From the NCBI RefSeq assembly GCF_044003965.1, contig NZ_JBAWKC010000004.1, positions 186,001 through 250,000 of the forward strand: a stretch of 64,000 nucleotides of DNA, written 5' to 3'. Made by a program: the position numbers and the translations under genes. Positions within the stretch are counted from its first letter, which is position 1; each line of letters starts with the position of its first letter. Under the pieces are notes generated by a model. It had not been told where the DNA came from. It made no database searches and saw nothing but the letters and a program-made list of their open reading frames with translations. Shown in pieces: positions 9,232 to 16,511 of the stretch. This stretch comes from Yeosuana aquiaggeris. GTDB lineage: Bacteria > Bacteroidota > Bacteroidia > Flavobacteriales > Flavobacteriaceae.

Positions 9232-9269
9232 TAAGATTTGGAGATTATTGAATCAATCTCCAAATCTTA
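9232..9269 (-). terminator. Long hairpin after hsp20 (terminator or 3'-end stabiliser)
   Basis: A perfect 15-bp inverted repeat (9232-9246 and 9255-9269, core AAGATTTGGAGATT) with an 8-base loop begins about 33 bp past the hsp20 stop codon. The minus-strand sequence after it is TAATAATTAATAA rather than a clean T run. It could therefore be an imperfect intrinsic terminator or a structure protecting the hsp20 mRNA 3' end. Confidence 0.6.
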
Positions 9270-9301
9270 TAATTCAATCATAAAAAAGTTTAGTAGAAAA
9301 A

Positions 9302-9778
9302 TTATGAAATTTTGATAGATCTAGCCGGTTTTTGTTTTGCTTCTTCTTTTTTTGGTAAAAGAATACTCAAAATGCCATCTTTATAATTCGCATCAATCTT
9401 ATCATCATTTACAGTTTCAGGTAATGTAAAGGTTCTTTTAAAGGAAGAATAACCAAATTCTCTACGAGTATAGGTTGCATCTTTATGCTCATTTTCTTCC
9501 TTGGACTCAGTAGAAATTGACAAAATTTGATTGTCAAGGTCTACATGAAAATCAGATTTCTTAAGTCCTGGAACTGCCATTTCAACTATGAATGCCTCAG
9601 CAGTTTCTATAATATTTACTTTTGGTAAAGTAATACCAGTATTAAAATTTGAAGTAAATACTGATGGCAGGTCTCTGTTAAAAACATCATCTAACCAATT
9701 TGAAAAAGTAGGGAAGTTTATATTTGAATTAGTGTTTGCTAAACTTCCGCTTTTAGGAACATTAATTAAAGTGCTCAT
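9302..9778 (-). CDS. hsp20: Small heat-shock protein, Hsp20/alpha-crystallin family
   Basis: This 158-residue cytosolic holdase binds unfolding proteins under heat or other stress. The alpha-crystallin domain covers roughly residues 45-145, beginning at LPKVNIIETAEAFIVEMAVPGLKKSDF. It contains RREFGYSSFKRTFTLPE and the conserved A/N-x-x-x-G-[IV]-L motif as YKDGILSILLPK. The short C-terminal tail ends RSIKIS, compatible with an IxI/V-type anchoring motif. It is probably monocistronic, with a strong hairpin downstream. Upstream is a 617-bp gene-free stretch with several inverted repeats that might hold its regulatory sites. Confidence 0.95.
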   Translation of the reverse strand: MSTLINVPKSGSLANTNSNINFPTFSNWLDDVFNRDLPSVFTSNFNTGITLPKVNIIETAEAFIVEMAVPGLKKSDFHVDLDNQILSISTESKEENEHKDATYTRREFGYSSFKRTFTLPETVNDDKIDANYKDGILSILLPKKEEAKQKPARSIKIS

Positions 9779-9932
9779 AATTACAAAATTTTAAATTAAA
9801 CATTATTTCAAGTTTGAAATCTTTGATTGATTTCAATTACTATTGGGCAAAAAAAATACCAAAATAAAAAATAGGCTATTTGATTTTGAATATTATATTT
9901 GAATCAGTATTAATTTAATAAAATATGAACAT

Positions 9933-9977
9933 TTTGACATATTTTATGTCTCAAAAATGTCAAATTGGCATTTTTGA
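9933..9977. promoter_or_regulatory. Cluster of inverted repeats upstream of hsp20
   Basis: Three dyads lie within 45 bp. TTTGACAT (9933-9940) pairs with ATGTCAAA (9957-9964); GACAT/ATGTC (9936-9940, 9946-9950) forms a close palindrome; TCAAAAATG (9951-9959) pairs with CATTTTTGA (9969-9977). They lie 155-200 bp upstream of the hsp20 start and could be operator half-sites or mutually exclusive hairpins. No regulator can be named. Confidence 0.35.
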
Positions 9978-10098
9978 AGTCAGTTAAGTTTTTATCTGAA
10001 ACGATAAAAGACAAACTTTAGAAGTATGTATTTATAACCTAAATTTGGCAATTTCATACCCAATAAAGCATTTATAAATGATTCAACTAATTTAGAAA

Positions 10099-10212
10099 TT
10101 ATCTGGAATAATTAGGTGACTCATTGGTAATGGTTACATCATGTGGATGACTTTCATTTATACCACTTGCTGTAATCTTTATAAACTGACTGTTTTCTTT
10201 AAATGCTTCAAT
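10099..10212 (-). pseudogene. Relic of the guaB 3' end (duplicated IMPDH C-terminus)
   Basis: Bases 10106-10212 align without gaps to 13833-13939, the last codons of guaB, with 6 mismatches in 107 (94% identity). The minus-strand translation runs from IEAFKENSQFIKIT to NESPNYSR and a TAA stop, matching the guaB ending IEALKENGQFVKIT...NYSR. Three of the six changes alter amino acids (L to F, G to S, V to I) and three are silent, as expected for an unselected remnant. The similarity stops abruptly at 10213, so no start codon or active site remains. It lies in the same orientation as guaB, with the secreted-protein cassette between the two copies. Confidence 0.9.
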
Positions 10213-10395
10213 ATTATAAACTTAAATACCATTATAATATAATAAAAGTGACAGAATTAGTTTTTTTATCCTTAAAAAACCCATAAACTAAAATTAAAGC
10301 ATTTAAACGATTAATACACAATATAAAATATAATAGTACTATATTGAAATACCAAATGTACTGCGTTATTCTTTCCTTTTTTTAAAACCAACCAA

Positions 10396-10899
10396 ATGAA
10401 AAAAGCAGTATTTTTTACTATTATCTTTTTTATTGTTTCACTTTTCACTTTTTCTCAAAATCTTTCACGTGAGGTAATTGCCTCTCAAGGGGATTATAAT
10501 AAAATTGACAATATGTCCCTAGAATGGACACTTGGAGACGCCTTTATTGAAACCGTTGTTGCTAATAATGGCTTTCTTACTCAGGGCTTTCAGCAGCCCT
10601 CTCATATAAAGACAGCAATTTTAAGTAGCGAATCACTTTTAGAAAGGCCCTTTAATATTCTCCTCTACCCAAACCCGGTAAATGCCTTACTCCATATTTA
10701 TATAAAACCTATTGATCGTGTGACACTTAATATTAGCCTGTATGATATTAGTGGACAACTTTTAAAAAAAGCTAAAACAATAGAAACCGATAAAAACCTC
10801 ACCTTGGATGTTTCAGACTTATCATCTGGAATTTATCTTATTAAATTTTCTAATGTTGAAGGTTCATTGATTGAAACACATAGAATAATAAAATATTAA
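10396..10899 (+). CDS. Short secreted protein with T9SS type A sorting domain
   Basis: This 167-residue protein has a signal peptide (MKKAVFFTIIFFIVSLFTFSQ) and a region of about 55 residues with no recognised domain. It ends in a type A C-terminal sorting domain: LLYPNPVNALLHI at about residue 93, then the LYDISGQLLKKA and LSSGIYLIKF strands. Such domains direct export across the outer membrane by the type IX system. The central segment (EWTLGDAFIETV, GFLTQGFQQP) is common in small Bacteroidota CTD proteins of unknown role. It is 29 bp from the next gene and probably forms an operon with it. It is unusually small for a T9SS cargo. Confidence 0.85.
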   Translation: MKKAVFFTIIFFIVSLFTFSQNLSREVIASQGDYNKIDNMSLEWTLGDAFIETVVANNGFLTQGFQQPSHIKTAILSSESLLERPFNILLYPNPVNALLHIYIKPIDRVTLNISLYDISGQLLKKAKTIETDKNLTLDVSDLSSGIYLIKFSNVEGSLIETHRIIKY

Positions 10900-10928
10900 A
10901 AACACTAACCACCTTAACATATTAAATT

Positions 10929-13118
10929 ATGAAAAAAGTAATCATAGCAATAATTGTCTTATTATTTATCACACCTGGTGTGATAGCACAAAATATGCCT
11001 CAAGGCATGAAATATCAGGCTGTTGCCAGAGACCTTTCCGGAGATATTCTAGCTAATGAAAAGGTTTTATTAAAGATTAAATTACAAGATAATACCAACT
11101 CGCAAAAGCCTTATTACACAGAAACACATAGTGTAATAACAAATCAATTTGGTTTATTCTCTTTAATTATTGGAAAAGGTAACATTGAAAATGGAACCTT
11201 TAGTAAAATACCTTGGAGCTCTCAAGATATCTGGATGACCATAGATATTAAAGATAATAAAAAAGGTGATTTCTCTACTATAAGTAGTAGTAAATTATTA
11301 GCTGTCCCTTATGCATTCCACGCAGCTACGGCTTCTAAGATAGATGATGGTAAAAATAATCTTAACAATAATGGTCCTGGAAATACAGCTGGTGTACCAT
11401 CTCAAAACTGGTCTCTTTTTGGGAACTCTAAAACCAACCCGGAAAAAGATAAGTTAGGAACTACAGATTCGACTGATATGGTATTTGTAACCAACAACAA
11501 AGAAAGGTTAAGAATCACTGCCGATGGGCAGTTAATTACAGGAGACGGCAAATTTACTATTGGCGGTAATTTAGAAGTTCAAGGAGACAGTACGCTTATT
11601 AATAAAGATCTGTTTGTGGGTAGAAATGTTTTCTTAAATATAAATGAAGAATTTGACCCCATGGGAGAAACGATTAATTACGGTGATTTAACGGTTTTTG
11701 GCAAAGCAAATCTAAAAAAATTAGTAATTAAAGATGATGTTCCTGATGAAGGACAAGGTGGCTACCTGGTTACCTTTGAAAACACAAATGATGATAAAGG
11801 TGATGGACTCCTTATTAAGTTAGGTAATAGAGCAGTAAAAAGTCCTGAAGCTTTGAAGACATTGGATAGTGCATTGGGTGAATTAGTTGGGGAAATAGAA
11901 AGTGGGGAAAGAGAAACTGTAAAAAACTTGTTTAGCGGACAAAGTATTTCTTTTTCCTATTTAACAGATAAGATGACCAATCTATCTGATGAAGAAATTG
12001 AAGAAACTGCTCTGGCAGTTGCAGCTTCTGCTTGCGCATTAACAGCTCAAGTAGGCAAATTATTAATTGAAGAGATTAACAAAGTAATTGGTTTTACGGA
12101 TAGAGATATCTTGGTGGCAATAAATGGATATGATCCTGTAACCTGCCCTGAATGTGTCTGTGATGCTTGTTTTAATGATGCCGGGGATTTTTTAATCCCT
12201 GATGACGCAATTACAGATATTACTGATCCATTTCGATTTATTCCAGAAATTCCAACTGGTTGGTTAGATGAATTGGCAAAAACATGCACAGAACTTTTTG
12301 GCGATAAGCCATTATTGGCAGAAAAACTAATATTTACGGTAGAAGGAACACCTTTAAATGAAGAAAATACTTTTATTGAATTCGCCGATGTGGATGATTT
12401 CCATATGGGTGCTATAAAAGCGCAAAGCCTTGGCGATTGGACAGAAGATTATTTTAACAAGGTGTTTTTATTTGAAGTAGTAAATTCTTTAAGAAGTCCT
12501 AACAAAATAAAGTCTTTTGGTGACATGAAACTTTTGGCAATTAAAACCGCAAAAAGTTATTACGAGATTGGAGTGGAGTATAGTTCAGGTAACGGCGATT
12601 ACGCCGAGTGGCTGGAACGACAAGATATAAATGAATCTATTAGCTATGGTGATATTGTGGCTGTCAAAGGAGGTAAGATTACAAAAGATTTAACCCATGC
12701 AGAGCAGGTTATGGCCGTCTCCCATAGACCTATTGTATTAGGTAATATGCCTTCTGAGGAAAAACTTCATTTAGGAAATAATATTGCCTTTATGGGTCAA
12801 ATACCGGTAAAAATCATGGGGCCTGTTAACACTGGTGATTACATTGTTGGAAAAGGAGAAATTAGGGGTTATGGAGTTGCAGTCAGTCCAGAGAACATGA
12901 CTATAGAAGATTTCAAGCTTGCCGTAGGGCGCTCATGGGATGCAAATTTAGAAAATGGCCCAAAAATGGTGAATACTGTTGTTGGGGTGCATAATGGCGA
13001 TTATTTAACTATATTAAAACGCTACGAAGCAAAATTTCAAGAATCAGAAGCACGATTATATACTGTAGAAGCAAAAATAGATATGCTTTCTGGGTTAATT
13101 TCGCATCCAAGTAATTAA
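10929..13118 (+). CDS. Large secreted protein with tail-fibre-like N-terminus and Cys4 cluster
   Basis: This 729-residue protein has a signal peptide (cleavage near VIAQ). The N-terminal region contains GMKYQAVARDLSGDIL and LLAVPYAFHAATA, typical of Bacteroidota surface proteins that carry phage-tail-fibre-like modules. Around residues 404-413 lies a compact Cys cluster, CPECVCDAC, preceded by a mostly helical segment. The last 160 residues include GDIVAVKGGKITKDLT, VMAVSHRPIVLGN and GYGVAVSP, resembling the C-terminal part of fibre/autoprocessing-type proteins, followed by a short coiled coil (about 700-725). I see no T9SS sorting domain. The function is unknown; a surface or extracellular fibre is a reasonable inference. 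It lies inside the cassette flanked by the guaB direct repeat. Confidence 0.7.
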   Translation: MKKVIIAIIVLLFITPGVIAQNMPQGMKYQAVARDLSGDILANEKVLLKIKLQDNTNSQKPYYTETHSVITNQFGLFSLIIGKGNIENGTFSKIPWSSQDIWMTIDIKDNKKGDFSTISSSKLLAVPYAFHAATASKIDDGKNNLNNNGPGNTAGVPSQNWSLFGNSKTNPEKDKLGTTDSTDMVFVTNNKERLRITADGQLITGDGKFTIGGNLEVQGDSTLINKDLFVGRNVFLNINEEFDPMGETINYGDLTVFGKANLKKLVIKDDVPDEGQGGYLVTFENTNDDKGDGLLIKLGNRAVKSPEALKTLDSALGELVGEIESGERETVKNLFSGQSISFSYLTDKMTNLSDEEIEETALAVAASACALTAQVGKLLIEEINKVIGFTDRDILVAINGYDPVTCPECVCDACFNDAGDFLIPDDAITDITDPFRFIPEIPTGWLDELAKTCTELFGDKPLLAEKLIFTVEGTPLNEENTFIEFADVDDFHMGAIKAQSLGDWTEDYFNKVFLFEVVNSLRSPNKIKSFGDMKLLAIKTAKSYYEIGVEYSSGNGDYAEWLERQDINESISYGDIVAVKGGKITKDLTHAEQVMAVSHRPIVLGNMPSEEKLHLGNNIAFMGQIPVKIMGPVNTGDYIVGKGEIRGYGVAVSPENMTIEDFKLAVGRSWDANLENGPKMVNTVVGVHNGDYLTILKRYEAKFQESEARLYTVEAKIDMLSGLISHPSN

Positions 13119-13191
13119 ATTAGAAATAATTACATTATGATACTCCTTTTAAAATAATAAAAAGGTGCTTCATATTTTGATATTTTATTAT

Positions 13192-13755
13192 ATGAAAAAA
13201 AAATTTTTATGGCTAATCTGTTTTTTACCATTCCAAATATTAGGGCAAACCAATGAAATTGATCATTCTCAAATTAGTCATGAAGATCAGGCTACAATAC
13301 TCGAATGGTATAATAATACAACTGAAATGGGGGTTGAGATAATTGGCGATTCTATAAAATATAGTCAGGAATTTATTAAAGTTTTAAACGACCAAGGTTA
13401 TCGAGAATCACTTTTTCCGAATTCATATTCATGGGATCGAGCCCTACATTATATAAAGCATCAACAACTTAAACAGGCCTTCTGGTATTTTATTAATTTA
13501 TATGCAGATAGTGAAACTAATAAAGATTTGGTTATTAAATCTGTACTAGCATACGATCAAGTGCTCAAAATGGATGAAATGTTAATAAGTACTTTTTATA
13601 CATATGGTTTAATGGATCCAGAAATTAGTATCATAAAAGATGGTAAACCAGAAATAGTGAGACCTGATATTTTAGAAGAAAAATTAGGACATGTAAAGGA
13701 AATGGTTGCCTATATCACAAAGTACAGAGAGCAACAAGTAAAAGAAGGTGATTAA
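13192..13755 (+). CDS. Hypothetical exported protein
   Basis: The likely start is the ATG at 13192, which begins a signal peptide (MKKKFLWLICFLPFQILGQ). An upstream in-frame GTG at 13165 would add nine hydrophobic residues and is less likely. The mature part of about 168 residues is soluble and largely helical (for example HYIKHQQLKQAFWYFINLYADS), with no motif I recognise. It is the last gene of the three-gene cassette between the guaB relic and guaB and is followed by a bidirectional terminator. A role linked to the large secreted protein before it is only a positional inference. Confidence 0.65.
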   Translation: MKKKFLWLICFLPFQILGQTNEIDHSQISHEDQATILEWYNNTTEMGVEIIGDSIKYSQEFIKVLNDQGYRESLFPNSYSWDRALHYIKHQQLKQAFWYFINLYADSETNKDLVIKSVLAYDQVLKMDEMLISTFYTYGLMDPEISIIKDGKPEIVRPDILEEKLGHVKEMVAYITKYREQQVKEGD

Positions 13756-13777
13756 TAGACATTAGTTTTATAAATTA

Positions 13778-13810
13778 AAAAAGGCTGCATGTAAATAATG
13801 CAGCCTTTTT
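13778..13810. terminator. Bidirectional terminator between the secreted cassette and guaB
   Basis: A perfect 13-bp stem (AAAAAGGCTGCAT, 13778-13790, with ATGCAGCCTTTTT, 13798-13810) has a 7-base loop and T runs on both strands. It serves the plus-strand gene ending at 13755 and guaB ending at 13826. Confidence 0.9.
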
Positions 13811-13825
13811 TAATATTTTTAAATC

Positions 13826-15298
13826 CTAACGTGAATAATTAGGTGACTCATTGGTAATGGTTACATCATGCGGATGACTTTCATTTATACCACTTGCTGT
13901 AATTTTTACAAACTGACCGTTTTCCTTTAATGCTTCAATGTCTTTAGCTCCACAGTATCCCATTCCGGCACGTAAACCACCAATAAATTGGTGAATGCTT
14001 TCATATAAATCGCCTTTATATGGTACGCGACCTACAATACCCTCTGGTACCAATTTTTTTATATCATCTTCCACATCCTGGAAATAACGGTCTTTACTAC
14101 CATGCTTCATGGCCTCAACAGACCCCATACCGCGATAGGACTTGAATTTTCGGCCCTCATAAATAATGGTTTCTCCAGGAGACTCTTTTGTACCTGCCAA
14201 CAATGATCCTAACATGACGCAATCTGCACCTGCAGCAATGGCCTTAGGTATATCGCCTGTGTAACGAATGCCCCCATCTGCAATTACCGGAACACCAGTG
14301 CCTTTTATAGCAGCAGCAACTTCTAAAACAGCAGAAAACTGTGGAAACCCAACACCCGCAATGACACGTGTGGTACAGATTGAACCTGGTCCAATACCAA
14401 CTTTCACAGCATCTGCTCCAGCCTCTACTAAATATTTGGCAGCAGCACCGGTTGCTATATTACCAACAATAACATCAAGTTGAGGGAAATGAGATTTAAT
14501 ATCTTTTAAAACAGCGACCACTCCTTTTGTATGACCATGCGCCGTATCTATCACCACCGCATCAACACCAGCATTCACCAATGCTTCAGCACGTTCAACT
14601 GCATCAGCCGTTACACCAATAGCGGCAGCTACCCGCAAACGACCAAAGGCATCTTTATTAGCCATTGGTTTTAGTTTTACTTTTGTAATATCTCTAAAGG
14701 TAATTAAACCTGAAAGTTTATAATCCTCATCAACAATAAGTAGCTTTTCAATTTTATATTGTTGAAGTATTATTTCTGCATCCTGTAAGGAAGTTCCAAC
14801 AGAGGCCGTCACCAGATTTTTGCTGGTCATTACCTCGATGATAGGACGGCTGTTATCATGTTCAAAACGTAAATCACGATTGGTTACTATCCCCTTAAGC
14901 GTTCTGGTTTCATCAACAATAGGAATTCCGCCAATACCATGTTCAGCCATACTTTGTTTCGCATCCTTAACAGTTGCAGTTAATGGTAAGGTAACCGGAT
15001 CGATGATCATACCGCTCTCTGCACGCTTCACTTTTCTTACCTTCAAAGCTTGTGCCTCGATGGACATGTTCTTGTGCAACACGCCTATTCCACCTTCCTG
15101 TGCCATAGCAATCGCCATTTTACTTTCAGTAACGGTATCCATAGCCGCTGAAATAATGGGCACATTAATAGTAATATTTCGTGTGAATTTTGTTTGAATA
15201 TTAACTTCTCGTGGAAGTACATCTGAAAAAGCTGGAACTAAAAGGACATCGTCGTAGGTTAAACCTTCTCCTACTATTTTATTTTGATGTGAAGTCAT
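13826..15298 (-). CDS. guaB: Inosine-5'-monophosphate dehydrogenase
   Basis: This 490-residue cytosolic enzyme oxidises IMP to XMP with NAD+, the committed step of guanine nucleotide synthesis. The catalytic loop GIGPGSICTTRV places the active-site cysteine at 308. A CBS pair lies at about 95-205, and the flap region includes YRGMGSVEAM. Length and motifs are standard, so the enzyme should be functional. The 3' end (107 bp) is repeated at 10106-10212 as a relic, which suggests the end of this gene was an insertion or recombination site. The ATG at 15298 is preceded by a -7 element and a perfect dyad. Confidence 0.97.
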   Translation of the reverse strand: MTSHQNKIVGEGLTYDDVLLVPAFSDVLPREVNIQTKFTRNITINVPIISAAMDTVTESKMAIAMAQEGGIGVLHKNMSIEAQALKVRKVKRAESGMIIDPVTLPLTATVKDAKQSMAEHGIGGIPIVDETRTLKGIVTNRDLRFEHDNSRPIIEVMTSKNLVTASVGTSLQDAEIILQQYKIEKLLIVDEDYKLSGLITFRDITKVKLKPMANKDAFGRLRVAAAIGVTADAVERAEALVNAGVDAVVIDTAHGHTKGVVAVLKDIKSHFPQLDVIVGNIATGAAAKYLVEAGADAVKVGIGPGSICTTRVIAGVGFPQFSAVLEVAAAIKGTGVPVIADGGIRYTGDIPKAIAAGADCVMLGSLLAGTKESPGETIIYEGRKFKSYRGMGSVEAMKHGSKDRYFQDVEDDIKKLVPEGIVGRVPYKGDLYESIHQFIGGLRAGMGYCGAKDIEALKENGQFVKITASGINESHPHDVTITNESPNYSR

Positions 15299-15301
15299 GG
15301 T

Positions 15302-15331
15302 GCAATTATGTTATAATTGCGTGCAAATATA
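15302..15331 (-). promoter_or_regulatory. guaB promoter -7 element and leader dyad
   Basis: On the minus strand TATATTTG (15331-15324) matches the TAnnTTTG -7 consensus; no good -33 TTG is seen. Just downstream, GCAATTAT and ATAATTGC (15302-15309, 15313-15320) form a perfect 8-bp inverted repeat with a 3-base spacer that ends 3 bases before the ATG. It could be an operator or a hairpin that hides the ribosome-binding region. Confidence 0.5.
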
Positions 15332-15406
15332 CAATATTATCTAATAACTCCCTTTAAAATTAGATTGTTGTTAACATATTTATAACGCCTATTGTTAAAT
15401 AAAAGG

Positions 15407-15898
15407 TTATACTGTTTTTTGTAATAATTGTTTCAAAATAATCAAAACTGAAAGCAGAAAAGAAAGGGTCATTAAGGTTCCGGAAAACATGACAATATAT
15501 TTCATCCAGAGAATACCCGTCCACAGAAAATATAGTCCTCCAAATGTCAGAACAACAGACACCAATGGCTCTACCATTAAAAACATTTTTAATTGTCTTT
15601 TAAGCTTGGTTATAGAGACTATAAGTGCCAGTAAGAAGAAAATAATGGACATGGATAATACATGAGAATGCACTAAGGACAACATTTCTTTTTCACTTTT
15701 TTTAAACTTCATCACTTTAGCGTCTTCATCATGTTCATTTCCTAAATATTGTTCTTCAATTCCGTTAGGATTAGCTGATGATGTTTCCCCCACAAACAAT
15801 AGTCCGGAAAAAAAACCAATACTTAACACAATAACAAATACTCCAATTAAAACCTTAATCTCCCTTGGAAGTGAAAAAATTTGGCCATTTAATGACAT
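15407..15898 (-). CDS. Four-helix membrane protein of the porin/flavoprotein operon
   Basis: This 163-residue protein has four predicted membrane helices at about 15-36, 72-96, 103-125 and 130-158. The loop between helices 1 and 2 is acidic and the one between 2 and 3 is KLKRQLK. By the positive-inside rule, the acidic loop faces the periplasm. Two histidines (H77 and H79, in LVHSHVLS) begin helix 2 on the periplasmic side and could bind haem or metal, though this is inference. No family is recognised. Its ATG directly follows the TAG of the FMN-binding protein gene, so the two are translationally coupled. It may pass electrons to the flavoprotein. Confidence 0.7.
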   Translation of the reverse strand: MSLNGQIFSLPREIKVLIGVFVIVLSIGFFSGLLFVGETSSANPNGIEEQYLGNEHDEDAKVMKFKKSEKEMLSLVHSHVLSMSIIFFLLALIVSITKLKRQLKMFLMVEPLVSVVLTFGGLYFLWTGILWMKYIVMFSGTLMTLSFLLSVLIILKQLLQKTV

Positions 15899-16426
15899 CT
15901 ATAAAATATTTTTAGAATGAAGGATTTTTAATGATTTCAGAAAATTATTCATGGCATCAGTAAACGATCTTACAGAGATGGTTGCTCCTGATATGGCTAT
16001 AATATTTTCACCATATTTTAAATCATCATTTTGGTTTTTTCCCATGAATTGTTTTAACCAACGTCTGCTCCCTATTTCCCCACCATACTCTTCTCTGTAA
16101 ATTAAAACCTTTGTTTTTATAACCACCAATTCTGAATCTAAAAATACTAAGTAATCAAAAAGAGCCGTTTTACTTGGCGCTTGCGAAACATAGGCATATG
16201 CAATAAATTTCTTATTAGATTCAATTTTAAATAAATTATCTTCTCCAAATCTTGAAGGCAATGTTTTTTCTATTTCAGAAGGAATAATAACACTAATCAA
16301 ATCAAAATTTTCAACTTCAAATGTGTCAGTAATTTCTTTATTCACCTTCTTTTCCAAGTTTTTTGGTAAACCGAATGAAAGCAATGAAAAACCAATTAGA
16401 ATTAATATAGCTTGTTTGAATCTCAT
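15899..16426 (-). CDS. Exported FMN-binding-domain protein (predicted covalent flavinylation)
   Basis: This 175-residue protein has a signal peptide (MRFKQAILILIGFSLLSFG). It also has an FMN_bind-type domain ending in SGATISVRS at 146-154. The motif SGATxT/S is where ApbE attaches FMN through a phosphoester bond in NqrC, RnfG and related proteins. By alignment with NqrC the acceptor here would be Ser151 instead of the usual Thr. It should act in the periplasm as a one-electron carrier. It lies between a porin gene and a four-helix membrane protein gene. No apbE is visible in the window, so flavinylation would depend on a gene elsewhere. Confidence 0.8.
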   Translation of the reverse strand: MRFKQAILILIGFSLLSFGLPKNLEKKVNKEITDTFEVENFDLISVIIPSEIEKTLPSRFGEDNLFKIESNKKFIAYAYVSQAPSKTALFDYLVFLDSELVVIKTKVLIYREEYGGEIGSRRWLKQFMGKNQNDDLKYGENIIAISGATISVRSFTDAMNNFLKSLKILHSKNIL

Positions 16427-16453
16427 AAGTTAAAAATAGTTATTTTCATTTAA

Positions 16454-16495
16454 ATAGCATGATGAGTATTTCTATCTGAATACTCATCATACTAT
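16454..16495 (-). promoter_or_regulatory. Intercistronic hairpin between porin and flavoprotein genes
   Basis: ATGATGAGTATT (16459-16470) and its complement (16479-16490) form a 12-bp stem with an 8-base loop, extended to 17 bp with one mismatch. No T run follows on the minus strand, so it is more likely an mRNA processing or stability element, or a leaky attenuator, than a full terminator. Confidence 0.5.
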
Positions 16496-16511
16496 AGTTT
16501 ATTATAAATGT

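Larger units (their letters stand above)
9779..10395. other. Gene-free stretch between hsp20 and the secreted-protein cassette
   Basis: These 617 bp hold the hsp20 5' region, a cluster of inverted repeats (9933-9977) and the displaced 3' fragment of guaB (10099-10212). About 180 bp of AT-rich DNA before the gene at 10396 show no clear promoter. I see no intact gene or RNA gene in the stretch. Confidence 0.7.

Noticed and set aside
9961..9985. Possible sigma-54-type promoter (TTGGCA followed by spaced GC) upstream of the secreted cassette
   Set aside because: The GC at the -12 position is absent, so the spacing does not fit.
13144..13164. Weak hairpin CCTTTT/AAAAGG after the 729-residue gene
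   Set aside because: Short, AT-rich and without a T run; most likely chance.
13165..13191. GTG start giving nine extra residues on the exported protein
   Set aside because: The ATG at 13192 directly begins a canonical signal peptide.
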